From the NCBI GenBank assembly GCA_947499935.1, contig CANMQH010000005.1:62001-126000 (forward strand): DNA of 64,000 nucleotides. The letters are read 5' to 3'. Both the position numbers and the translations under genes were made by a program. Of this stretch, positions 47,706 through 55,926 are shown piece after piece (position 1 is the first letter of the stretch; each line of letters opens with the position of its first letter). The DNA comes from an uncultured Algibacter sp. Lineage in GTDB: Bacteria; Bacteroidota; Bacteroidia; Flavobacteriales; Flavobacteriaceae. Below the pieces are notes generated by a model. It was not told the origin of the DNA. It worked only from the letters and a program-made list of their open reading frames with translations, and did not search any database.

Positions 47706-48115
47706 GTGACACCTTTAAAACCATAGCCAGATACCAATATTCTACCGAAGCACAAATTGTAAAAGGTAGATTAGAGGCCGAAGGCATACAAGTATTTTTA
47801 TCGGATAATTTAACCATAGACACAGACCCATTGGTTAGCAATGCCATTGGAGGTGTAAAGTTAAAAGTCCTATCGCGTCAAGCTTTAGAGGCGCAACATA
47901 TTTTAAATAGCATCAATAAATATTCAATTGATGATGATGGACAAATTATTAATTGCCCAAATTGTAATAGTGAAAAAGTAGAACTCTTTTCAACCATAAA
48001 AGACCTTAAATCTTTTTTAGCGTTCTGTTTTGGTTTTTTATTTGGCAGTTTACCCTTCCGTACCCGATACAAATATAAATGCGAAAATTGTAAAACAGAA
48101 TTTGATTTAAAATGA
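47702..48115 (+). CDS. DUF2007 protein with C-terminal zinc ribbon
   Basis: Protein of 137 residues. Residues 1-75 match the DUF2007 pattern (ARYQYSTEAQIVKGRLEAEGIQVFLSDN, GGVKLKVLSRQALEAQHIL). A short hydrophobic stretch near 100-110 lies between two Cys pairs (CPNCNSEK and CENCKTEF) that could form a split zinc ribbon. Function unknown. Translationally coupled to bioF through an ATGA overlap, 46 nt before bioD. Confidence 0.8.
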   Translation: MSDTFKTIARYQYSTEAQIVKGRLEAEGIQVFLSDNLTIDTDPLVSNAIGGVKLKVLSRQALEAQHILNSINKYSIDDDGQIINCPNCNSEKVELFSTIKDLKSFLAFCFGFLFGSLPFRTRYKYKCENCKTEFDLK

Positions 48116-48161
48116 TTTAGCCAAGAACATATGGCTTTTTACAATGTATAGTTAGAATTAA

Positions 48162-48776
48162 ATGAAAAACAAAACATACTTCATCACAGGTATTTCAACA
48201 GACGTTGGAAAAACAATAATCTCATCTATTATTACCGAAGCTCTAGAAGCCGATTATTGGAAACCCATACAAGCAGGAGATTTAGATAATTGCGATACTA
48301 AAAAGGTTGAAAAATTAGTTTCAAACACAAAATCAAAATTCCATCCCAATGCCTATGCGCTCAACACACCTATGAGCCCGCATGCCTCGGCAGAAATTGA
48401 TAATATTAAAATCGATTTAAAAAAAATAAAAACACCAGAAACTACAAATCATTTAGTAATAGAAGGCGCAGGCGGATTGTTAGTACCATTAAACGACACA
48501 GAAACTATACTAAATATAATTAAACCAAGTTACCATGTTATTGTCGTATCTCGTCATTACCTAGGTAGTATAAACCATACCCTTTTAACCGTTAATTTAT
48601 TAAAAGAAAAAGGATTTAATGTCTCCATTATTTTTAGCGGAAACGAGCATAAAACTACCGAAGACATCATTATAAAAATGACAAATGTTCCCGTTATTGG
48701 GCGCATCACTCACGAACCCTATTTTGATAAAAATGTGATAAAAGAATATGCTGTAAAATTTAAAAAAGCATTTTAA
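48162..48776 (+). CDS. bioD: dethiobiotin synthase
   Basis: ATP-dependent formation of the ureido ring of biotin. 204 residues with the P-loop-like GISTDVGKTIISS, WKPIQAGD, NTPMSPHASAE and VIEGAGGLLVPL motifs of BioD. Follows bioF and DUF2007 on the same strand and is closed by a 28-bp palindrome. Confidence 0.94.
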   Translation: MKNKTYFITGISTDVGKTIISSIITEALEADYWKPIQAGDLDNCDTKKVEKLVSNTKSKFHPNAYALNTPMSPHASAEIDNIKIDLKKIKTPETTNHLVIEGAGGLLVPLNDTETILNIIKPSYHVIVVSRHYLGSINHTLLTVNLLKEKGFNVSIIFSGNEHKTTEDIIIKMTNVPVIGRITHEPYFDKNVIKEYAVKFKKAF

Positions 48777-48820
48777 CCATTAAGTCAATATGAAAAATAC
48801 TATATTTTATACATAACAAA

Positions 48821-48848
48821 AAACCAGAACATTTAAATGTTCTGGTTT
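48821..48848. terminator. palindrome between bioD and antisense lipoprotein gene
   Basis: Perfect 28-bp palindrome (AAACCAGAACATTT and its complement) 44 nt after bioD and 46 nt from the converging lipoprotein stop; T-rich flanks are short, so it is a probable bidirectional terminator. Confidence 0.6.
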
Positions 48849-48894
48849 AATTTAATGTCAATCTATTTTAAGACGACTCAAGAAAGTTTACTTG

Positions 48895-49716
48895 TTAATA
48901 CACATTAATATATGCAACAGGTCTACCTGCGAAGTTGTCTATGGAATCTGAAAAAAAGAAAAATACAACATCGTTATAAACATACCATCTTAAAGTGCTA
49001 TCGGGTGTAGAGCTTTCAAATTTTGAAATAGGGTCACCAAATTCAGAAATAACATCATCCATTCTAAGTTGTGCATTTGGTAAATTCCAAGAATTTCCAA
49101 TTTCATAAGGATAACCTATTCCAGATATTTCTACATCATCAATAGTACGATTCCAATTTATTCCATAAACTCTTGCATCATATACTAATCCAGTAGATTT
49201 TCTTACCCACAAAGAAAATCCTTTTGAAAAATAATACCAAAATTCGTTTTCACCATTAGTAGAATCAGCTTTACCTTCAGGCTCTCCTAATAGACCTATA
49301 ATCTTATCTGTTTTATCCACATCGATTTCTATTCCCTCAACAATTTTAAAATCTTTCACACCATGTTCAAAAAAGTCTAGAGTAACACTTTCCGTTTCTA
49401 TATTAGTATCATTTTTCAACTGAACACTTATAATAGCATTCAAGGCTTCAGAAGCTTTAACAGTATATGTTGTTGAGCTCACTTCTGTAATAGTTACTCT
49501 AGGGTTATTTGAGGAAACCAAAATCTCGGTAAAATTTTCCCCATCAATATCCAAAGTTATTGTTTCTTCAGTGAAGGCTAATGATTTTGTTGTTGTTAAA
49601 CTTTTAAAAATAACTAGCTTATTTTCTAAGTCTTGCTTAGAATCATCATCAGAAGAACATCCAATAAAAAAAAGCGCTATGAATGTAAGCACAAAAGAAT
49701 AGTTTAATTTGGTCAT
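48895..49716 (-). CDS. lipoprotein, possibly SmpA/BamE-like repeats
   Basis: Lipoprotein of 273 residues: signal to lipobox FIGC (Cys20) followed by SSDDDS, an acidic surface-export-type tag. An Ig-like segment occupies about 35-115. The remainder has two related units, LLGEPEGKADSTNGENEFWYYF and EFGDPISKFESSTPDSTLRWYVY, in which a GEP/GDP turn precedes an aromatic strand, recalling SmpA/BamE folds. No family assigned. It is inserted on the opposite strand between bioD and bioA. Confidence 0.7.
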   Translation of the reverse strand: MTKLNYSFVLTFIALFFIGCSSDDDSKQDLENKLVIFKSLTTTKSLAFTEETITLDIDGENFTEILVSSNNPRVTITEVSSTTYTVKASEALNAIISVQLKNDTNIETESVTLDFFEHGVKDFKIVEGIEIDVDKTDKIIGLLGEPEGKADSTNGENEFWYYFSKGFSLWVRKSTGLVYDARVYGINWNRTIDDVEISGIGYPYEIGNSWNLPNAQLRMDDVISEFGDPISKFESSTPDSTLRWYVYNDVVFFFFSDSIDNFAGRPVAYINVY

Positions 49717-49923
49717 AAATAATTTAGTTTTTAATTTAAATAGATGATAAAAATAGGTTTTTCTTACCTTAATAAAACAAATATTATTCTTTTATTTATG
49801 TTATAAAACTAACCCATTCTATAATTTATTAATTTAATGCTAAATTTTTAATAAATATATTAGATAGAACTTTTATAAAAAGTAATTATCATCTTTGCTT
49901 GCTTTTACTAAAAATTAACTCTT

Positions 49924-51192
49924 TTGAAAAATCTTTCTAACCGCGATAAAAAACACCTCTGGCATCCATTAAAACAGCACCAAACGCATCCAGAAAGTTT
50001 AGCTATAGTAAAAGCCAAAGGCTGCATTTTAACTGATGAGTATGGTAACGAATATATAGACGCCATTGCCTCATGGTATACCTGTATGTACGGACATTGC
50101 AACGATTACATTATAGAAAAGACATACCAACAAATGCAACAGCTGGACCAAATTATGTTTAGCGATTTTACCCATGAACCAGCTATAAAACTATCAGAAG
50201 AACTCATAAAAATACTTCCAAACAATCAAAACAAAATCTTTTTTAACGATAATGGCTCTACAGCTGTCGAGGCTGGTATTAAAATGGCATTGCAATACTA
50301 TTTTAACAAAGACAAAAAACGCTCTACATTTATTGCTTTCGAAGATGGTTTTCATGGCGATACCTTCGGTGCCATGAGTGTCTCTGGATTATCGATTTAC
50401 AATGGTCCTTTCGAAGATTTTTTAATTGATGTAAAACGCATTCCCACACCAAACGGAACAAATAATGTAGAGGTTTTAGATCAGGTTTCAGACCTTATTG
50501 CAAACCACAGTATCGCAGGTTTTATATACGAGCCATTATTGCAAGGCGCTGCAGGAATGAAAACCTATGATGCTCATGGTTTAAACGATATTTTAAAACT
50601 TTTTAAAAGTAAAGATATCCTCACAATTGCCGATGAAGTCATGACAGGCTTTGGAAAAACAGGCAAATATTTTGCATCAGATTACATAGATACTAAGCCC
50701 GACATAATCTGTTTAAGTAAAGCATTAACAGCAGGATTAATTCCTATGGCTATCACCTCGTGTTCGCAACATATTTATGATGCCTTTTTAAGTAACGATA
50801 TGGCCAAAGGTTTTTTTCATTGTCACACCTATTCTGCAAATCCTATAGCCTGTGCTACTGCCATTGCAGGGATTGAGCTTTTAACATCTAAAGACATACA
50901 AGATAATATCCAAGATATTATAAAATCTCATAATAGTTTTAACGAGCATATTAAAAACCATCCAAAAGTAAAAACCACAAGACAATTGGGCGTTGTTTTT
51001 GCTTTAGAGTTAGATACTAAAACAGAACGTTATGGAGGCTTACGAGATAAATTATTAAAGTTTTTTATGGCAAATGGCGTATTTCTTCGTCCCTTAGGAA
51101 ACACCATTTACATTCAAACGCCCTATGTAATTACAAAACAGCAATTAAATAAAATTTACAAAACTATAGAGGAGGCTTTAGACATTGTTTAG
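49924..51192 (+). CDS. bioA: adenosylmethionine-8-amino-7-oxononanoate aminotransferase
   Basis: PLP aminotransferase of biotin synthesis using AdoMet as amino donor; 422 residues. Motifs: HLWHPLKQHQTHP at the start (the W...P substrate region), IDAIASWYTCMYGHCN, GFHGDTFGAMS, ADEVMTGFGKTGK and the PLP Lys in CLSKALTAG. The start must be TTG at 49924: an in-frame TAA lies 15 nt upstream and no ATG intervenes. The TAG stop abuts an intergenic repeat. Confidence 0.94.
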   Translation: MKNLSNRDKKHLWHPLKQHQTHPESLAIVKAKGCILTDEYGNEYIDAIASWYTCMYGHCNDYIIEKTYQQMQQLDQIMFSDFTHEPAIKLSEELIKILPNNQNKIFFNDNGSTAVEAGIKMALQYYFNKDKKRSTFIAFEDGFHGDTFGAMSVSGLSIYNGPFEDFLIDVKRIPTPNGTNNVEVLDQVSDLIANHSIAGFIYEPLLQGAAGMKTYDAHGLNDILKLFKSKDILTIADEVMTGFGKTGKYFASDYIDTKPDIICLSKALTAGLIPMAITSCSQHIYDAFLSNDMAKGFFHCHTYSANPIACATAIAGIELLTSKDIQDNIQDIIKSHNSFNEHIKNHPKVKTTRQLGVVFALELDTKTERYGGLRDKLLKFFMANGVFLRPLGNTIYIQTPYVITKQQLNKIYKTIEEALDIV

Positions 51193-51284
51193 GGCGTTAC
51201 ACCTCCTAAGGTCGGCGTCGGGCTTTACACTACAAGTCCTCGCTCGCAAACTCGCTGTGGGCTTTTCGTTGCAATCCCTAACGC
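51192..51284 (+). repeat. conserved-end intergenic repeat, copy 1
   Basis: Starts GGGCGTTACACCTCCTAA directly at the bioA stop, continues GTCGGCGTCGGGCTTT, has a variable GC-richer centre and ends CAATCCCTAACGC. The same ends occur inverted at 57066-57176. The remaining 51285-51506 holds two further palindromes and no gene. Confidence 0.75.
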
Positions 51285-51289
51285 AAAAA

Positions 51290-51322
51290 AGACCTCACAG
51301 ATTTTAAAAACCTGTGAGGTCT
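51290..51322. repeat. AGACCTCACAG palindrome (variant)
   Basis: 33 nt with the same architecture as the AGACCTGTCAGG element (AGACCTCACAG, central TTTTAAAA, CTGTGAGGTCT) but different inner arm bases. With the preceding A run it would be a terminator on the minus strand. Confidence 0.65.
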
Positions 51323-51402
51323 AAAAACTCAACGACCATATTATTAAAATGTCATTCAGAAGGAGAAACGACTAAACAATTTTTAGAACCTATTCAAAAC
51401 AC

Positions 51403-51435
51403 AGACCTGTCAGGTTTTAAAAACCTGACAGGTCT
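51403..51435. repeat. AGACCTGTCAGG palindrome, copy 2
   Basis: Identical to the element at 46504 except one base in the centre (AAAAACC instead of AAAAGCC). No T run follows, so it is a repeat rather than a plain terminator. Confidence 0.7.
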
Positions 51436-51482
51436 AAACATATATTATTCTATCAAAAACTATAATGTAAACACATAAATAC

Positions 51483-51490
51483 TACTTTTG
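51483..51490 (+). promoter_or_regulatory. -7 box of ketosynthase gene
   Basis: TACTTTTG, perfect TAnnTTTG, 16 nt before the TTG start at 51507. Confidence 0.5.
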
Positions 51491-51506
51491 CTAAAAACAA
51501 ATACCG

Positions 51507-52661
51507 TTGCAAAAACCAATCTCAATAACAGCCGTTGCATCTATTTCTCCATTAGGAAAATCATTAAACGAAACATGGAAAAGTTATAAAAAAAACACCC
51601 ATTGTTTTAATGAAAAACAGTTTCAAAAAAATACAGTTTTAGTTGCAGAAATTCCAGAAGAAGCAAAAAAAGATATTGAAGCTTTAAGGCAATCCGATAA
51701 TAAATACAAATCCTTAGACGATACTGTTTTATTTGCCATATACGCCTCAAGACAAGCTGTAAAGCAAGCAGGTTGGAAAGCCTCAGATAATTTTGGAATA
51801 AACATAGGTTCATCAAGAGGTGCTACACAACTTTTTGAGACTTACCACGAAGATTTTCTAAAAAATAATACAGCGCAAACTCTAAGTTCACCAACAACAA
51901 CATTAGGCAATATTTCATCTTGGGTAGCACACGATTTACAAACCCAAGGCCCCGAAATAAGTCATTCCATAACATGCTCAACCGCATTACACGCTGTACT
52001 TAATGGCATTGCATGGATTAATTCTGGAATGTGCAATAAATTTTTAGTTGGTGGTAGCGAAGCGCCGTTAACGCCCTTTACTATTGCACAAATGCAAGCT
52101 TTAAAAATATACGCTAAAGAAACGACAGCGTTTCCCTGCAAAGCATTAGATTTCAATAAGACCAAAAATACCATGATTTTGGGTGAAGGTGCTTCAATGC
52201 TATGTTTAGAAAAAGGAAAACAAGCCAATGCATTAGCTGTTATAAAAGGTTATGGTTATGCTACAGAAATTTTAAAACACAACATTTCTATTTCTAGCGA
52301 TGCTTTATGTTTTCAAAAATCAATGCAAATGGCATTAGGTGATTTAAACCCCAGTGATGTAGATATTATTGTTATGCACGCACCAGGCACTATAAAAGGC
52401 GATATTTCAGAATTTAAAGCCATAGAGAAAATATTTTGTAACAAAACACCAGCGTTGACTACTAATAAGTGGAAACTAGGGCATACCTTTGGAACCTCAG
52501 GGGCTTTAAGCTTAGAACTGGCAGTTTCAATGTTACAACATCAAGATTTTATAGATGTTCCTTATTTAGAAAATCAGAGAAAACCTGATAAAATCCAAAA
52601 TATTATAGTCAATGCAGTTGGGTTTGGTGGCAATGCAGTTTCCATTTTAATTTCAAAATAA
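51507..52661 (+). CDS. beta-ketoacyl synthase (FabF-like) in the biotin locus
   Basis: Condensing enzyme of 384 residues with an intact Cys-His-His triad: Cys157 in SITCSTALHAV, His291 in VMHAPGTIKGD and His326 in KLGHTFGTSGA; the C-terminal NAVGFGGNAVS also fits. It diverges from housekeeping FabF (for instance HAPGT for HGTGT) and is shorter. Placed after bioA, it could help make the pimeloyl chain, but no bioC or bioH is seen, so this is inference. The start is TTG at 51507; an in-frame TAA 15 nt upstream excludes a longer ATG start. Confidence 0.85.
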   Translation: MQKPISITAVASISPLGKSLNETWKSYKKNTHCFNEKQFQKNTVLVAEIPEEAKKDIEALRQSDNKYKSLDDTVLFAIYASRQAVKQAGWKASDNFGINIGSSRGATQLFETYHEDFLKNNTAQTLSSPTTTLGNISSWVAHDLQTQGPEISHSITCSTALHAVLNGIAWINSGMCNKFLVGGSEAPLTPFTIAQMQALKIYAKETTAFPCKALDFNKTKNTMILGEGASMLCLEKGKQANALAVIKGYGYATEILKHNISISSDALCFQKSMQMALGDLNPSDVDIIVMHAPGTIKGDISEFKAIEKIFCNKTPALTTNKWKLGHTFGTSGALSLELAVSMLQHQDFIDVPYLENQRKPDKIQNIIVNAVGFGGNAVSILISK

Positions 52662-52716
52662 TAGCAATGTAAATTCAAAAGGTCTTACATTTAAATTCTA
52701 TGTTTTTCATTTTGCC

Positions 52717-52724
52717 TATATTTC
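52717..52724 (+). promoter_or_regulatory. possible -7 box of NfeD/flotillin operon
   Basis: TATATTTC, one mismatch to TAnnTTTG, 46 nt before the NfeD-like start. Confidence 0.3.
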
Positions 52725-52769
52725 AGTCCGTAATGCGTATAAATCTTTAATTTCTTAATTCTTAAATTT

Positions 52770-53342
52770 ATGACAGCGTGGTTTTATAGTTTAGAGCTTT
52801 TATCCAAAATATATTGGGGCATTGCCTTAATTGGTTCTTTCATTTTTGTAATTGTTATCATTACAACATTTATTGGTGGCGACTCCGGAGATTTGGATAC
52901 CGATACCGAAATAGATACCGATACAGGTATGGGCTTTCAATTCATTACATTTAAAAATCTAGTTGGTTTCTTCACCATCTTTGGTTGGAGTGGTATAGCT
53001 TGTATTGATGCTGGAATGTCAAAAACAACAACTATACTTATTTCTTTAATCTGTGGATTAATCATGATGGCTATAATGGGTGCTATGTTTTATTATATGC
53101 AAAAATTAAATCATAGTGGGACTTTAAAATTTAAAAACGCTATTGGAAATGTAGGCGAAGTATATTTAACCATTGGCGCAAACAGATCGTCAATTGGTAA
53201 AGCTCATGTTAGAATTCAAGGCGCACTTAGAGAATTAGAAGCACTTACAGACTCAGATACTCATTTAAAATCGGGTTCTATAATCAAGGTAACAGACGTT
53301 ACCACAAACGGAATATTAATTGTTACACAACTAAATCAATAA
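52770..53342 (+). CDS. NfeD/YuaF-like membrane protein
   Basis: Protein of 190 residues with three hydrophobic segments (about 15-35, 60-80, 88-108) and an Asp/Thr-rich loop (GDSGDLDTDTEIDTDTG) between the first two. The C-terminal 75 residues form an OB-fold-like domain (NAIGNVGEVYLTIGANRSSIGKAHV, GSIIKVTDVTTNGILIV). Such NfeD-like proteins partner flotillins. The flotillin gene starts 3 nt downstream. Confidence 0.85.
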   Translation: MTAWFYSLELLSKIYWGIALIGSFIFVIVIITTFIGGDSGDLDTDTEIDTDTGMGFQFITFKNLVGFFTIFGWSGIACIDAGMSKTTTILISLICGLIMMAIMGAMFYYMQKLNHSGTLKFKNAIGNVGEVYLTIGANRSSIGKAHVRIQGALRELEALTDSDTHLKSGSIIKVTDVTTNGILIVTQLNQ

Positions 53343-53345
53343 TCT

Positions 53346-54791
53346 ATGCTATTATTAATTGCACAAGGAGGCTTAAACTTAGGCCTACCCATTACTGTTA
53401 TTGCAGTAATATTATTCATCTTTTTATTTTTTATCGTTTTAATAAGACGCTATAAACGTTGTCCTTCGGATAGGATTTTAGTCGTTTATGGTAAAGTAGG
53501 TGGTGGTCAATCTGCCAAGTGTATTCATGGTGGCGCCGCCTTTATATTACCCGTAATTCAAGATTACGAGTTTTTAGATTTAACGCCTATATCAATCGAG
53601 GTTAATTTAGTAAATGCATTATCAAAACAAAACATTAGGGTTAACGTACCCTCGCGTTTTACTATTGGTATTTCTACAGAACCTGGTATTATGCAAAACG
53701 CGGCAGAGCGTTTGTTAGGTTTGGGTCAAAATGAAATTCAAGAATTAGCGCAAGAAATTATATTCGGTCAATTACGTTTGGTTGTAGCCTCTATGGATAT
53801 TGAGGAAATTAACAATGACCGCGATAAGTTTTTAACTAATATTTCGCAATCTGTAGAAACCGAATTAAAGAAAGTAGGTTTAAAACTAATTAACGTAAAC
53901 ATTACCGATATCGTTGATGAGTCTGGTTATATAGAAGCTTTAGGAAAAGAAGCTGCCGCACATGCTATAAACGCGGCTCGTAAATCGGTTGCAGAAAAAA
54001 CTAGAGATGGTTCTATTGGAGAAGCTAATGCTGTACAAGATGAAAGAACACAAGTAGCTGCTGCTAATGCCCAAGCTGTAGAAGGAGAAAATATTGCAAA
54101 AATTAATGTAGCAAATTCAGATTCTTTAAGAAGACAAAGAGAAGCAGAGGCTGAGCGTGTAGCAATAGCTTCTGAAAAAGTACAAACTGCAAAAGCTTTA
54201 GAAGAATCATACGCTGCAGAACAATTAGCAGAAGCAGCTAGAGCAGATCGTGAGCGTTCTTCTCAAATGGCAGATATTATTGTACCTGCAGAAATCGATA
54301 AAAAGAAAGTAGAAATTGATGCGGAAGCAGAGGCAGAAAACATTAGAAGAATAGCAAAAGGTGAAGCGGATGCTATTTTATTTAAAGCGCAAGCCGAAGC
54401 ACAAGGTCAATTTGAGATTTTAACAAAACAAGCTGCAGGTATGGAGCAGATAGTAAAAGCTGCAGGAAACAACTCTAAGGATGCGGTGCTATTATTAATT
54501 GCTGATAAATTACCAGAATTAGTTAAAACACAAGCCGAAGCTATCAAAAACATTAAAATTGATAAAGTTACCGTTTGGGAGAATGGAGGAAGCGGTGCAG
54601 ATGGAAAATCATCTACAGCAAACTTCCTTTCAGGTATGTACAAATCGGTTCCCCCTTTACAAGAGATGTTTAACATGGCAGGTATGCAATTACCTGATTA
54701 TTTAAAAGGAAAAGATATAGAAAATAAAAAAACAGAAGAAGCTACGGTTGAAATTATCAATCCCGATAAACCTTCTACAAACAAAGACTAA
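53346..54791 (+). CDS. flotillin-family (SPFH) protein
   Basis: Membrane-scaffold protein of 481 residues: N-terminal membrane helix (about 15-35), SPFH domain (RCPSDRILVVYGKVGGGQSAKCIHGGAAFILPVIQ, about 38-210), then a long Glu/Ala-rich coiled coil (about 210-370) and a C-terminal oligomerisation region (DAVLLLIADKLPELVKTQAEAIKNIKIDKVTVWENGG). Flotillins organise membrane microdomains. Paired with the NfeD-like gene. Confidence 0.92.
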   Translation: MLLLIAQGGLNLGLPITVIAVILFIFLFFIVLIRRYKRCPSDRILVVYGKVGGGQSAKCIHGGAAFILPVIQDYEFLDLTPISIEVNLVNALSKQNIRVNVPSRFTIGISTEPGIMQNAAERLLGLGQNEIQELAQEIIFGQLRLVVASMDIEEINNDRDKFLTNISQSVETELKKVGLKLINVNITDIVDESGYIEALGKEAAAHAINAARKSVAEKTRDGSIGEANAVQDERTQVAAANAQAVEGENIAKINVANSDSLRRQREAEAERVAIASEKVQTAKALEESYAAEQLAEAARADRERSSQMADIIVPAEIDKKKVEIDAEAEAENIRRIAKGEADAILFKAQAEAQGQFEILTKQAAGMEQIVKAAGNNSKDAVLLLIADKLPELVKTQAEAIKNIKIDKVTVWENGGSGADGKSSTANFLSGMYKSVPPLQEMFNMAGMQLPDYLKGKDIENKKTEEATVEIINPDKPSTNKD

Positions 54792-54817
54792 AAATTATTT
54801 TTTATAACATTTAATTT

Positions 54818-54865
54818 AGTGTGATATTGGAGAAACAAAACGTTAACCTGTATCACACTTTTTTA
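54818..54865 (+). terminator. terminator after flotillin gene
   Basis: 9-bp arms AGTGTGATA and TATCACACT enclosing 24 nt, followed by TTTTT. Confidence 0.65.
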
Positions 54866-55067
54866 GTGAAAACATACTAATACCATTTCCGCATTGAAAT
54901 GACCGTAATAAAACGCCCTTTTTCCCTTTCTACTTCAACATAAAAAGAAATCGTAACTAAGGCTATGCTTTATTTTTCTATTTCATATAAAGAAAAAAAT
55001 CATCATTTTATTTTACAGTAGTTTCAATACAGAAATGGTATAAAATCACAGCTTAATTTAATAGAAA

Positions 55068-55766
55068 GTGAAACTAACAGACAGTAAATTTCAAATAATT
55101 TCCTTAGGTGCCTTAATAACATTGGCAATGGTCTTTTGGAACACCATGCTTGTTTATCCTATTAAGTTATTTGTAGTGATGCTTCATGAAATGAGTCATG
55201 GTTTGATGGCGGTTGCTTTTGGAGGAAAAATTATTGAAATTCAGATAAACTCAAAAATTGGAGGCTATTGTCTATTTCAAATTAAACCTAGTTTTTGGGG
55301 GTCATTTATGACAGGAAGCGCAGGCTACCTTGGAAGCTTATTTTGGGGATCGTTAATTTTGGTTCTTGCAGTCAAATCTAAAAGAGATAAATACATTTCA
55401 TTAGTTATTGGAATTGTATTACTCATACTCTCGTATTTTGTGCTTCAAACTGGAGAGTTTTTTGGTACAGCAATGACCTCAGGACTTGCCGTTTTTATGT
55501 TGATCACTTTTAAGTATTTCGGCCCTTTATTTCACGATTTGTGGCTAAAGTTTATAGGCATAACTTGCTGTGCATATGTAATACTCGACATAAAAGATGA
55601 TTTAATTGACAGAACAAACATTGGTAGTGATGCTGATGGAGTTGCCGAATTAATAGGAATATCAAGTGTAACTGTAGGCGTCATTTGGATGATAATCGCA
55701 ATACTTAATTTGTTTGTAGTGCTACGGTACATTTATAAAAAATCACTTTTTAAATCTCCTGACTAA
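55068..55766 (+). CDS. M50-type membrane metalloprotease
   Basis: Integral membrane protein of 232 residues. The zinc-binding motif is LHEMSHGLMAVAFGG (HExxH, about 41-45) within a hydrophobic helix, as in M50B-type site-2 proteases; further helices at about 10-30, 85-105, 110-130, 135-155 and 205-225. The second ligand is not certain; DIKDDLIDRTNIGSDADG may lie near it. The start is GTG at 55068, with an in-frame TAG 6 nt upstream. Role unknown. Confidence 0.8.
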   Translation: MKLTDSKFQIISLGALITLAMVFWNTMLVYPIKLFVVMLHEMSHGLMAVAFGGKIIEIQINSKIGGYCLFQIKPSFWGSFMTGSAGYLGSLFWGSLILVLAVKSKRDKYISLVIGIVLLILSYFVLQTGEFFGTAMTSGLAVFMLITFKYFGPLFHDLWLKFIGITCCAYVILDIKDDLIDRTNIGSDADGVAELIGISSVTVGVIWMIIAILNLFVVLRYIYKKSLFKSPD

Positions 55767-55900
55767 GTCTCTTTTGAAACAACAAAAGAGCTAAAGCAAA
55801 CAACATAGATAATTATTTGATTAACCACCCATTAAAGTACTCTTTTTATTAAACTTTCATATTTTAGATACAACTGAAAGGGATTTTAAATGGATATAAC

Positions 55901-55908
55901 TATTTTTG
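55901..55908 (+). promoter_or_regulatory. -7 box of bioB
   Basis: TATTTTTG, perfect TAnnTTTG, 18 nt before the bioB ATG. The in-frame TTG at 55906 is part of this box and is not the start. Confidence 0.5.
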
Positions 55909-55926
55909 CTAAAATCAATCTTCAAT

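Noticed and set aside
51193-51506. Hidden gene or tRNA between bioA and the ketosynthase gene
   Set aside because: The stretch is made of three repeat/palindrome elements with stops in all frames; no cloverleaf pattern was found.
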